This document shows, piece by piece, positions 7,435 to 16,645 of a stretch of 16,645 nucleotides of DNA. Below the pieces are notes generated by a model. It did no database searches. It saw only the letters and a program-made list of their open reading frames with translations, and had not been told where the DNA came from. Origin of the DNA: Gonium pectorale (taxonomy: Eukaryota > Chlorophyta > Chlorophyceae > Chlamydomonadales > Volvocaceae); NCBI GenBank assembly GCA_001584585.1, contig LSYV01000015.1, positions 94,236-110,880 of the forward strand. Reading direction: 5' to 3'. How positions within the stretch are numbered: the stretch's first letter is position 1; every line of letters begins with the position of its first letter. A program made the position numbers and the translations under genes.

Positions 7435-10400
7435 ATGGGCAACATTTGCTTAAAAGTTGAAAAGGAGCGACAGGAACCCTATATCGACCGCGGGCGCCTT
7501 GGAGCGGAGTCGACACCCTGCACCGGCACGCGCACCCGGCAACGGCGCCCCGCAAAGGCAGCCGATCAAGTCACAAGGAATGCACCTCCAGAGGCAGTAC
7601 AGCGGACACATCTTATCCCGGCCCAACCTCCTCCCGGGGAACCGTCGCCGCGGGCTGCTGACGGTATCGCGCCTTCACCTTTCACGAATGCCGCTGCGCG
7701 CCTTGCGGCGCCACAAGCTGCCGGCGAGACGACACCCGTCCGCGGCGATCCGTCGGGGCCGCTGCTTACCACGAACTGCATCGTGCCCTTGGTCCCCGTT
7801 GCTGAGAAGGTGATCAGCCTGCAGCCCGCAGCCCAACTGCTGGATTCCGTCCAGTTGGTCAGCTGCATTGGGAGCGGCGCTTTTGCGCTGGTGTACCGAG
7901 GTAAGCATTACCCCAGCCATCACCGGAGAGGGTGTGACCCGCGGGTTTCAGCTGTATGGGCGCATGCTGCACAACGCCGTTTGCTGTCGTGTTTAGGACC
8001 TTCCGTAGTGGGCAGCACGGCGAGGGTGCCACCCCGCACAGATGCCGGTTCCTGTCGCCGCACAGATGCGGCGGAGCGGAGCATGCCTATCGTGCCCTCC
8101 TGACGGCATGTTTTCCATGACATAGCGTGCTCCTGTGGCGCCTCCTACAGGTCTGTACCAGGGGAGCGAGTGCGCTGTTAAATTTATGTGCTCCAAGTCG
8201 CTTGACAAGACAGCGGTCAGGGAGGCGCTGGTGGGGCCTCAGCTGCACCATCCGCAGGTTAGCAGAGGAGCCAAAAATGCATGCGCCCCTTGTCAACAAA
8301 CATGGTTCAGTCTGTATGAATTGCCCAGTTGAAGCACTCTTATTGTTGCGGCGGCGCTGCGGTGGCACCATGTTGCTATCCGACGGCGCCAACACCAGCA
8401 GTCGGCATGCCGTGTGTCACGAGTGCAAACCGCGTAACGCGTGTGCCCTGCCATGACCCACGCGGGCCCGGCACGGCACGGGACTCGGGTATGTGGATGC
8501 CCTTCAGGCCGCATCGTCACGGCCACAGCTTCAGCGCCTCGTCAGGCCTGCTGGACCGGCAGGCGCGTGCGCAAAGCCTTCCAGCCAGGCTGCTGCCACA
8601 CATGCTCCCGTTCAACCCGCAGGTGGTCCAGACGTTCATCACCCGCGGTGCGGAGCTGACCCGGGAGTTCCTGGCGTCGTTCGCAGATGACCCCGGGACC
8701 GCAGAGGCGAGCAGCTCTGCGTTGAACCACACACCGTCGGGCGGCTCGGGTACGGTTGCGCTGGAGCCTGCCGGTGTTGCGGGTCGTGGAACAACGGGTG
8801 CCGATTTGCTTCTTCGGGTTGTGGCGGCATCTTGCTTGGGTCTCACGCACCGCTTGCCGAGGACGGCCGACCCTACTAGAAAATGTCAATTTCGTGCCCC
8901 CCGTCATTTATGCCACGACTGCGCACAGAGGACGGCTTCGGGAACCCGCGCAAGGTTGTTCACGTGAGGCAGGGATGGCGTGACATGCTTTCGCGGATCG
9001 GCGCCATGGCCGGGCAGACCATGGTCATGGCAGTCCAGGAGCTGTGTGAGTACGGCAACCTGTGGCGCGCCATCCAGCAGGGCATGTTCCAGGCCAAGGA
9101 GGGGCAGCGCACGGAGCACCTTGCGCGGCGGACGCTCCTCAGGACGGCCTCGGAGATTGCGCGGGGCATGATCCACCTGCACGCCGCTTCGGTGGTGCAC
9201 GGTAGGGCGATGAGCACCTGAATAACAGCGATGCTGCACGACACACTTTCCCGCTTCAGTTGGTACTGCTAATGCGCTAGTATGGAGGCGCTAAAGCGCA
9301 ATTGCGTACCGTCTTCGGTGTCTGCATGCCCATCCTACAGCTTTTGTCTTGATGGCACGTGGACACTGAAGCTGCAAAATGTGCCTTAGCGGAACCTGGG
9401 CTTGATAAACATTTGCAACGGGCTTTGCCTCCCCAGGCGACCTCAAGCCGGCCAACGTGCTACTGGCCAAGTCGCGAGTGGACCGCCGCGGCTTCACCGC
9501 TAAAGTAAGGCAGGACAGGGCATACCGGTGCCGTCAATGTGACTAGCGTTGGATTACGACCGTGACGGGTTTCGGTTGTTTCAAGCAGCAGCGAATGTAC
9601 ACCCGAGACACTCGCACTGTAGTTGGCCTTTCGGCTGTTGCCGCACCGATTGCACGCGTTTGAGCAGTCCCCGGCCTTCAGCTCACCCCACCTCATGCTA
9701 TCATCCTGTTTGTTGGAACCCCGCTGCTGAATGCAGGTCGGGGACTTTGGGCTTTCTCGCGTGTTGGGTGGCAATAGCAAAGTGGAGTCGTCAAGTTTCG
9801 GTAGGTCCTGAGGTTGGTGCGCACACTTCCAGTCTGGTATGTTTGACGCGGCATTATATTTGTACCATATGCATCGTCCTTGCCGTATACCGCGTGCTAA
9901 TATTCACTAACAATCCATACCATATACCCCACAAAAACACGGCCTGCCGCAGACTGTAAGTCTTTGCTTCATACATGCAGCAGGCATGGATTTTATGGCG
10001 TCGGCTTAGCTATACCCCCACAGCGCAACATGTCACAAGCTGCGCTTCACGGATTGCTCGTTCCTCTTGCCACAGGCACCATTGCGTACATGGCGCCGGA
10101 GGCCTTCAACGGCACGCTTTGTAAGGCCTCTGACGTGTACGCGTTTGGCTCAATCCTGTGGGAGATGCTCAGCGGCAAGCGCTGCTACGAGGGGTACGGC
10201 GCGGGTAGGTCTTGAGCTCCTGATCTCAGCATGGTGCTCAGGTACGGCGCGCAAGTGAATGCGGATCTGTCCTACTAATGCGCGGTTGTTTGTGGCTATT
10301 GCTGAGCACGCTGTGTGCCCCAACATGCACTTATGCACTCAACCGTGGCGCCTTGTTCGCGATATCAGGCGTCTAAGTCACTTTGCACAACCCTGCAGGG

Positions 10401-11154
10401 TTACGCGTTTTGCGCGACGGCCACTTCAACCTCAGTCCCTCTTGGATGTTATGCCTATCCTTCCCTTGGCCTATTACCAAAACTCCCACACACCGTCCTG
10501 CCCACACACTGCAGCGCAAATTGCTCTGGGCGTCAGCCTGCAGGGCATGCGGCCCGAGTGGCCGGGGGAGTTGTGGCCCGAGCTGTGCGCGCTGGGGGAG
10601 CGGTGCATGGCGCAGGAGGTGAGGGGCACCTCCCGGTGGTGGCGTGCATGCATGCATGGCGGCGGGTTGGGGCCGAGCCCTTCAAGCAGCATGCTGTCCC
10701 CCGGCGCTCCCTTCGTGCCCAGGCGATGGACCGGCCGTCCTTTGAGGAGATTGAGCGGCTGCTGGTCGACATGGAGATGGCGGTGCGGGTGAGGCCATAT
10801 GCGCGTATGGCGCCGCATAACCTCCGTGCGCCGTCCATGGAGCAACGGGCGAGAGCCAGTCGCCGCGTCAGCCAGTCAGTCAGGGCATGCTGGTACAAAT
10901 ACGTCCGTATGTTTGATTTCATACACATGTGCTGCAGATGTTGGGGTGCCCCTTGCTTGGGGCTCCGGGCGGTGTTGCCCTGTTGCGACTGCATGGCGCC
11001 CATTTGTGTTTTTGCTTCACGCGCACAGAACGAGGGCAAGATTCGCAAGATGGCGGAGAGTAAGTTCAGTAGCTCGCAGCTGTCAATGAACATGCTCGTC
11101 CCCGTGACGCCGGCCACTTCGACGAACGGCGCACCTCCGGGGGACTGTGGTTGA
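7435..11154 (+). CDS. protein kinase, tyrosine-kinase-like (TKL) type
   Basis: A predicted serine/threonine protein kinase. Ten coding exons: 7435-7900, 8151-8257, 8623-8797, 8929-9201, 9437-9504, 9737-9800, 10076-10204, 10515-10618, 10723-10788 and 11029-11154; about 525 aa. The kinase domain fills about 140-485. The glycine loop is GSGAFALVYRG (146-156), the ATP lysine Lys166 in CAVKFM, and the helix-C glutamate Glu180. Hinge QELCEYG is followed by the catalytic loop HGDLKPANVLL (340-350, Asp342, Asn347), DFG 366-368, APE 391-393, Asp404 in SDVYAFG, and Arg466 in MDRPSF. HGD replaces HRD, so it is a non-RD kinase. The first in-frame ATG gives MGNICLK, an N-myristoylation-like start with Cys5, and about 135 residues of Pro/Ala-rich linker follow. 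The exon 3 donor is uncertain: 8749, 8773, 8782 and 8797 all end in phase 1. Substrate and pathway cannot be told. Confidence 0.88.
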
Positions 11155-12896
11155 GGCTCGGGGCATTGCTGAGGTGCGGCACGGGGCAGTCGCAAGCAAG
11201 GCGGGTGCTCCAGGTACCCGGTAAACGAACCAGAACCACGACTTTGCATGGGCGGCATTGCCTTTGGCGGCGAACTCTGCGCGTTGCATTCTTCGAAACC
11301 CATGGGGAACAATGAAACAATTTGGTGTGAACCAGTGTGCAATGTGCGGTGGGCAGTGGCTTCTCAGGCAGATGGGAACAAGGTCGATGGCTTGTTCGGA
11401 TGGTGCATATTTGGCAACTGTGCACATAGCGGACTTGGATGATGAAACGAAAGCATTTGCTTAATGTGGATGTGCATGACTTGTGCAGTGCCTCTTGACG
11501 ACCTCAGGGGTCACATAATATCGTGCCCTCGCCCACGCGCATTGGTTCGTCTCGGGTTGGCTTCAGGCATGGCCGCATGGGCAGACAGACTCCTCTTCCT
11601 GGGAGCGCTGGGCGGGAAAAGCTGTTGGTGCAGGGCTTCTGCGGGACCCTGGCGCGTCCCGGGCTGCATGCTCTTCATTGGTGTCCCTTGTCCCTTGGTG
11701 GTTTGCATCAGCGCATGTACATACTCGTTTCCGACAGAGGGTTACACCTTGCTCGCCTTCATTCGCACCGCCATGCGACCATGGAGTGGGGGCCCTACCT
11801 CTGTTTGCGGTTGCGTTGTGGCTTTCTTTATATGTGCATCCGTATACAATGTGGGCGTTTCACCAAATGTTGCGGAGGCTCAAGCACGTTACATGGCAAT
11901 GGGCGCGTATTCAACGTGTCTGTCAATGCAGTGGGAGGTCGGGTTGCTGGTTTCGACGCTGCGTTGCTGAAGTTTTAGGGCCGTGGTTTCCTGCTGCTGC
12001 GCCCGGCCCTTGCTGGTTCCATTCCACGTCTTACATTACTAGAACTCCTGTGGAATATACGTTAAGGCGAGTGACTGCTGTTCGTTGCTTAGCTTGTTTC
12101 CATCATGTGGGCTGTCCGTGACCTTCGGCTCCATGCCGATGCCGAAAGGCTCCACGCTCGTAGGTCCGTTGTCCTTCGTGTTCCGTGGACGTCTCGCAAC
12201 TCTTTAGGCTGAGTCGTCGTATCTCCTGCTTGAACAATTAGGATTTGCAGTTCCCGGGTCGGCATACAGCCGCGCATGCACTTGGGCTAGGGCAATATAT
12301 GTGTAGATGGCGTCTGCGCTGCTGGTGTGTGGACGTTGTACTGGTGCCGGTCTGTTGCCTGTTGTGCACATACTGTGGGATCTGTTCCTTCTGCGCCTTA
12401 TTAGGCTGAAGCTACTCCCTGCTGGACTGTAATACGGCACACATCGACTCGTAACCACTCGTACATGGGAGAGGGGTGGCACGCACGTGCCCCTCCAAGT
12501 CTGTTCAAGCCCTCAAGCCCTCCGGCCCTTTGAGTACCCTGCGTGCCCGGATACCATATCCTGTGGATGGGGTTAGGGGGCGGACAAGCTGTCGCTAGTA
12601 AAAAACGTGAAGCTCCTGCTTGTGTCCCCGGCCAGGTTTTGCAAACATGGCCACGGGAACAGTGGCCACACGGGGGGAGCGTGCGCCGTGCTGAGGATGT
12701 TGCCCCACTCTGCATCACTATGAGTTTATTGTATGAGGGTTTGTGCTGTGGGATAATGCATGTCTGGATACACGGGGCTGCCTTCGAAACGCTGACCCAA
12801 TAGGACCCGTTTGGCAAGAGCGATTACCGTGACACAATATAGGATGCCATGTGGCAATGAAGCCTAGTGAAGTGCCCTGCAACAGTCAGAGATTGA

Positions 12897-12910
12897 GGGG
12901 GGGGGGGGGG
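12897..12910 (+). repeat. G14 homopolymer
   Basis: Fourteen consecutive G bases lie in intergenic sequence about 470 bp upstream of psbO. The exact length may be a sequencing or assembly artefact. It is the longest homopolymer I noticed in the window. Confidence 0.85.
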
Positions 12911-13274
12911 AACTCCGTGCGGACACGGCGCGCGGATGGGGCCGTGGAACTGGAAGGGGCCAGAAGTGTGGGCTGAAGCTGAGTGATTTGGAGCTGGAGC
13001 TAAGGGGGCTGCTGTTACCTAGTGCGCGACTGTGATATCATGGCGCGTTGGCGGCCCACGGGTCAGTACACACTCCCCCAGTGCATCGTTGTGGTATGAC
13101 CCGCTCACGTTGCCACTGCCAAGCCATCGGCTAGAACCGTTGGACGGGCTTTGCTACCCAGCGGCATTGCCATGGACCTGTTGCGGCATACCATATGACA
13201 CGTCCATTCTTCGTATCAGCCGCATCATATCACAACGGATTCATTTTCCGCTTGAGCAGGCTTTAGTTGGTCCC

Positions 13275-13280
13275 ATATAG
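13275..13280 (+). promoter_or_regulatory. candidate TATA-like box of psbO
   Basis: ATATAG lies about 100 bp before the psbO ATG in otherwise mixed sequence, which would allow a 5' UTR of roughly 70 nt. The start codon itself has the context GCAAAGATGGCC, with A at -3 and G at +4, favourable for initiation. The box is inferred from position and composition only. Confidence 0.35.
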
Positions 13281-13377
13281 AGGATCTGCCGTATTTTCAC
13301 CCCCTTTTGCTTGCACCGAGCGCCATCCTGGCCCTGTTCGCAGCAACTTCTGTGCACCCACACCACCATTAGCAAAG

Positions 13378-15047
13378 ATGGCCGTCTCGATGCGCGCTGC
13401 CCAGACTGCTAAGGTCTCCCGCGCTAGCCGCGCTGCCAGGTGTGCAGACCTCATCTTAGCGACTGTGAGCGAACCCAAGCCGACGGGATCTGTACCCTCT
13501 CTGCAGGCCCGTCCGCGCCAATGTGGTGTGCAAGGCGCAGAAGGTGGAGCTCGGCCAGGCCGCCGCTGCGGTCGTCGCGGCCTCGGCCCTTGTCGCCGGG
13601 GTGCGTCGCGAGGAGCTGGCGCGGGCTTTTAGCAGCAAGAATATATACTAATGACACAGATGTGTCTTGTAAATTGAGGGATCTAGTGCCCCGAGCGCCG
13701 GAGCTCGACTAACGCTGTCGAGCGTTTCGCTCATCGAGACTGCCACGACAGCGAGCCCCCGCCCTGAAGTTCCACCCCGGCCCTGGCTCATTCCCTCCCG
13801 CAGTCGGCGAACGCCCTGACCTTCGACGAGCTGCAGGGCTTGACCTACCTCCAGGTTAAGGGCACTGGCATTGCCAACACGTGCCCTGTCCTGGAGACCG
13901 GCACCACGGACGTGTCCGCCCTGAAGGCTGGCACCTACAAGCTGCAGAACTTTTGCATTGAGCCCACCTCCTTCACCGTGAAGGAGGAGAGCCAGTTCAA
14001 GGGTGGCGAGTCGGAGTTCGTCAAGACTAAGCTTATGACCCGTCTGACCTACACCCTGGACGCCGTGAGTCCTTGAGGCACATATGTGCCCATCTCGGAT
14101 GAAACCTCTGCACCCCCGGGGGTCTATCGCTACCAGCTGCCGGTGCTGTCTTGCGCACATCCCGCCAAAATGCATTGCCTACACTACCTGCCACGTCTGT
14201 ACATGTGCATGCATGCTTCCCGCAGATGTCTGGCACCCTGAAGGTTGGCAGCGACGGCTCTGCCTCGCTGGTTGAGGAGGACGGCATTGACTACGCCGCC
14301 ACCACCGTGCAGCTGCCCGGTGGCGAGCGCGTTGCGTTCCTGTTCACCATCAAGCAGTTCGATGGCAAGGGCACCCTGGACTCCATCAAGGGTGACTTCC
14401 TGGTGCCCTCGTACCGCGGCTCGTCCTTCCTGGACCCCAAGGTGTGATAAAGTGGAAGCTGCCGTACTTCGCTGTTTAAGTACGTGCATGTCGGGCATCG
14501 TGTTGCGAATGATGGTAAAATGCGGCGTTAACCGCACACACACACACAAAAACTAAGTGATCGGATTACCGTGTTGCGGTCATCCTCCTTCTGCAGGGCC
14601 GCGGTGGCTCGACCGGCTACGACAACGCCGTGGCCCTGCCAGCCCGCGCCGACGCTGAGGAGCTCCTGAAGGAGAACGTCAAGTCGACCAAGGCCCTGAA
14701 GGGCTCGGCCGTGTTTTCCGTTGCCAAGGTGGGTGGGCGCACGTCCTCTTGGGCCGTTGATCATTGGTCGCAACATTTACTGGGCTGCGCCGACAGAGGG
14801 GGTTTGCCTCCCTTCTGAAAGGGCAGGTGTACCCGGCATGTACCACACAGAAGGGTCCACTGGCTCATCGTTGCTACAACCCTCCGCCACCCGAACTCCC
14901 GCACTTCATCCCACTCAGGTGGACACCGCCACCGGCGAGATTGCCGGTGTGTTCGAGAGCATCCAGCCCTCGGACACTGACCTGGGCGCCAAGGCCCCCA
15001 AGGACATCAAGGTCACTGGCCTGTGGTACGCCCAGCTGGGGCAGTAA
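13378..15047 (+). CDS. psbO: photosystem II oxygen-evolving complex protein PsbO (OEE1, 33 kDa)
   Basis: PsbO is the extrinsic lumenal subunit that stabilises the Mn4CaO5 cluster of photosystem II. Six coding exons: 13378-13439, 13507-13600, 13804-14064, 14226-14441, 14597-14728 and 14919-15047, with intron phases 2,0,0,0,0; 297 aa, against 291 for Chlamydomonas OEE1 as I recall it. Residues 1-30 form an Arg/Ser/Ala-rich chloroplast transit peptide. A hydrophobic lumen-targeting segment (about 39-52) ends in SANA, with cleavage expected after Ala56. The mature protein starts [18 protein letters not shown]. Cys79 and Cys103 match the conserved disulphide pair. [50 protein letters not shown] and the C-terminal [12 protein letters not shown] are family blocks. 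Third positions are strongly C/G biased, as expected for an abundant protein. The C-terminus ends GQ. Confidence 0.98.
14534..14547 (+). repeat. (CA)7 microsatellite in psbO intron 4
   Basis: Seven CA units lie within the intron between psbO exons 4 and 5, followed by a short A run. It is about 50 bp before the exon 5 acceptor. Likely length-variable; no functional role is evident. Confidence 0.85.
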
Positions 15048-15922
15048 GCTGCTTTGCCCCTGCGGGTGTCGAGTTTAGTTTGCGAAGCCCCCTAGTCCTT
15101 ACAGGGAGGGAGCATGCACCCTGTACGTCATGACAGCATTATGCTGTGATGGCGTACAAAGCCAAGCGGCCGATGCTGTTCCGGCGCTTTTTTGTGGCGC
15201 GGTCCATGCTGCTTCCTGAGGGCAGGGGAAGGGGTTGTTCATGTTCTTCGGTGTCCGTTTGTTCGGTCAAGGTTGTCTTGAGTGGCATGAGTGGCGCGTT
15301 GCTGGAGCTCGTGGGCGCGGAGCGCGGTCGGGACTGAGAAGACAAAACGTTATTGAGTGGACCTCCGGGCTCGTGCTGTCATCAGCTGGCGAGCAGGCAG
15401 GGGGGGCCATTGTTCGTAGAGTAGGCACGGCCTTCCAGCCACGCGCACGCACAGTCAGCGCTGTGGAAGCGGAGCAACACAATAAAGCTGTGGTTCCAAG
15501 ATCCTGTGCGCGTGTTCTGCACTCGCATGTTTAACTCCCTCAGAAAGCTGTTGTTCCTGCGTGTGCGACTGTCTTCAGTACAAGAGGGCAATTCAGCACG
15601 CAAGCATGAGAGCAGCAAGGAAGCTGGGGAAGCGCCGGGGATACATAACATGAATGGGGCGTCTACACGCAATGCAATATAGGAGGTCGAGTGCGTGTTG
15701 GGCCCCTCTGCGATCCCGAGGAAGGGAGGGAGCTCTTTGTACGAGCACGATTTTCACAGGTCATTGCTCATATATCACACTCCACCAGGCACTTGCTTCC
15801 AAACACGAAACTAGAAATAAATTCGGAGGAACCGATACCGGCATATCCGTGATGGATGGTCATGGGGCAAGTGAGGCATCCGGCATGCTTGGGCGGTGGC
15901 TGAAGGGTGGCACCGGCCTGCA

Positions 15923-15949
15923 TGGAGCTGGGATTCCTTCCCAGCTCCA
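15923..15949. other. perfect 11-bp hairpin with 5-nt loop
   Basis: TGGAGCTGGGA (15923-15933) and TCCCAGCTCCA (15939-15949) are exact inverted repeats around TTCCT. The stem is GC-rich and would be stable in RNA or single-stranded DNA. There is no U-tract after it. It lies about 180 bp before the minisatellite and 870 bp after the psbO stop. Its role is unknown. Confidence 0.7.
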
Positions 15950-16130
15950 CGCGGCATCGACATCGGCATGGCCGCAACTGGTACGGTCAGGCGGAATATC
16001 CGGTAAATGTCGAGGGTGAAAGGAGGGATGACAAGTCGGTCCAACCCCGGCAAATCCTGAAAGTCACGATGGGAGGCATCCTTGGAAAATCGCCAACTAG
16101 ATAGGGCGGGGGAGGCATCTGGTTGGGCCC

Positions 16131-16254
16131 GGGGTCCCATCCCGCCTGCTTGGGACTCCCATCCCGCCTGCTTGGGACTCCCATCCCGCCTGCTCGGGAC
16201 TCCCATCCCGCCTGCTCGGGACTCCCGTCCCGCCTGCTCGGGACTCCCGTCCCA
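16131..16254 (+). repeat. 22-bp tandem repeat (minisatellite), about 5.6 copies
   Basis: The unit is GGGACTCCC, then A or G, TCCCGCCTGCT, then T or C. The first copy is degenerate (GGGGTCCC in place of GGGACTCCC) and the last is cut after GTCCC. Changes are ordered: copies 1-2 end in T, copies 3-5 in C, and the A-to-G change appears only in copies 5 and 6. This is the usual pattern of local unit duplication. Because 22 is not a multiple of 3, the peptide repeats on either strand are by-products, not evidence of coding. Confidence 0.95.
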
Positions 16255-16645
16255 GATACCGACTTGACACTCCTCATATACGCACAGCAGCCAGAGGTTG
16301 AGGCGCAGCTTACATGCTTTCCGCGCGTGTATCTTGCCCAACCGGCAGCCTGCAGCGTGCGCTCATGTTTGACCTGCAGCCAACCCGTGCCCCCTCTGGT
16401 GCCAAGCACAAAGCAGGCTATCCACCTCGAGCCCTCTTCGCTCCCTTCACGTCCCACGGGCAAGCACCAGCCTATAACGGTCTGCCCTCGACGAACGCCG
16501 CCTATAGTTCCCAGCACTAAACCTAACGTACGACAGAGGACACCGTGTCACTTCGTGTCTCGACACGAGAAGCCATTTCGCCATCCAACACCTGCCAACA
16601 CCAATCACACGTGAACACTACTTTCCGGCCTCCCCGCACTGTCCC

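Larger units (their letters stand above)
11155..13377. other. kinase-psbO intergenic region
   Basis: No gene is recognised in these 2.2 kb on either strand. The left part should be the kinase 3' UTR; the first TGTAA after the stop is at 12428-12432, giving a very long 1.27-kb 3' UTR if it is the one used. Open frames of up to 168 codons (11464-11970, plus) have no family resemblance and weak codon bias. A G14 run lies at 12897-12910. The last 100-200 bp should be the psbO promoter. Confidence 0.5.
15048..16645. other. psbO 3' region and right flank
   Basis: This should begin with the psbO 3' UTR. I find no TGTAA, the usual volvocine poly(A) signal, between the stop codon and the window end. 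TGTAC occurs at about 15122 and an animal-type AATAAA at 15481-15486. A small near-perfect palindrome, ACAGCA-TTA-TGCTGT, is at 15133-15147. Beyond it lie the hairpin at 15923-15949 and the minisatellite at 16131-16254. No coding region is recognised; the longest frames are produced by the minisatellite. Confidence 0.5.

Noticed and set aside
11464..11970. 168-codon plus-strand frame with hydrophobic stretches
   Set aside because: Rich in Cys, Ala and Trp with no known family, no codon bias and no splice-supported partners; probably chance in the kinase 3' region.
13648..14175. 175-codon minus-strand frame opposite psbO exon 3
   Set aside because: It is the antisense shadow of a strongly biased coding exon; psbO on the plus strand explains the open frame fully.
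14184..14549. 121-codon minus-strand frame opposite psbO exon 4
   Set aside because: Antisense shadow of psbO exon 4, with no resemblance of its own.
15481..15486. AATAAA as the psbO poly(A) signal
   Set aside because: Volvocine algae normally use TGTAA; a single AATAAA 430 bp after the stop is weak evidence, so it is mentioned but not annotated.
15811..16517. minus-strand frames with repeated Gly/Ser/Arg/Trp peptides
   Set aside because: The repeats are translations of the 22-bp minisatellite, which produces similar repeated peptides in several frames on both strands; this is not a repeat protein.

Overview
The window is nuclear DNA from a volvocine green alga (Chlamydomonas/Volvox lineage). 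The signs are GC-rich exons with strong third-position bias, many short GT-AG introns, a PsbO protein close to the Chlamydomonas OEE1 sequence, a MAK16 of the plant type, and a kinase of the tyrosine-kinase-like style that is abundant in these algae. The species cannot be fixed from the sequence alone. All gene models below were assembled by eye, by joining exons whose splice phases agree.

Layout. Positions 1-1702 hold no recognisable intact gene, but minus-strand positions 653-724 carry a decayed copy of the start of RPS27. RPS27 itself (small-subunit ribosomal protein eS27, 86 aa, two exons) runs on the minus strand from 2313 to 1703. A 349-bp gap separates its start codon from that of MAK16 (plus strand, 2663-6008, six coding exons, 344 aa), a 60S-subunit assembly factor. 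MAK16 begins with a 9-codon exon followed by a GC-AG intron. Positions 6009-7434 hold the presumed MAK16 3' UTR and unassigned sequence, including a long open frame that does not look coding. A protein kinase with a possible N-myristoylation start (7435-11154, ten coding exons, about 525 aa) follows. A 2.2-kb stretch without a recognised gene separates it from psbO (13378-15047, six coding exons, 297 aa), the nuclear gene for the 33-kDa oxygen-evolving-complex protein. The last 1.6 kb holds psbO 3' sequence, a strong hairpin and a 22-bp minisatellite.

How the genes relate. RPS27 and MAK16 are both ribosome-production genes arranged head to head, so their shared upstream gap is a candidate bidirectional promoter. 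The kinase and psbO show no evident functional link to them or to each other.

I found no CRISPR array, tRNA, rRNA, intact transposon or viral gene, and nothing that amounts to an undescribed multi-gene system. The most interesting points are the head-to-head ribosomal pair, the RPS27 fossil, the GC-AG intron and the lipid-anchor-like kinase N-terminus.
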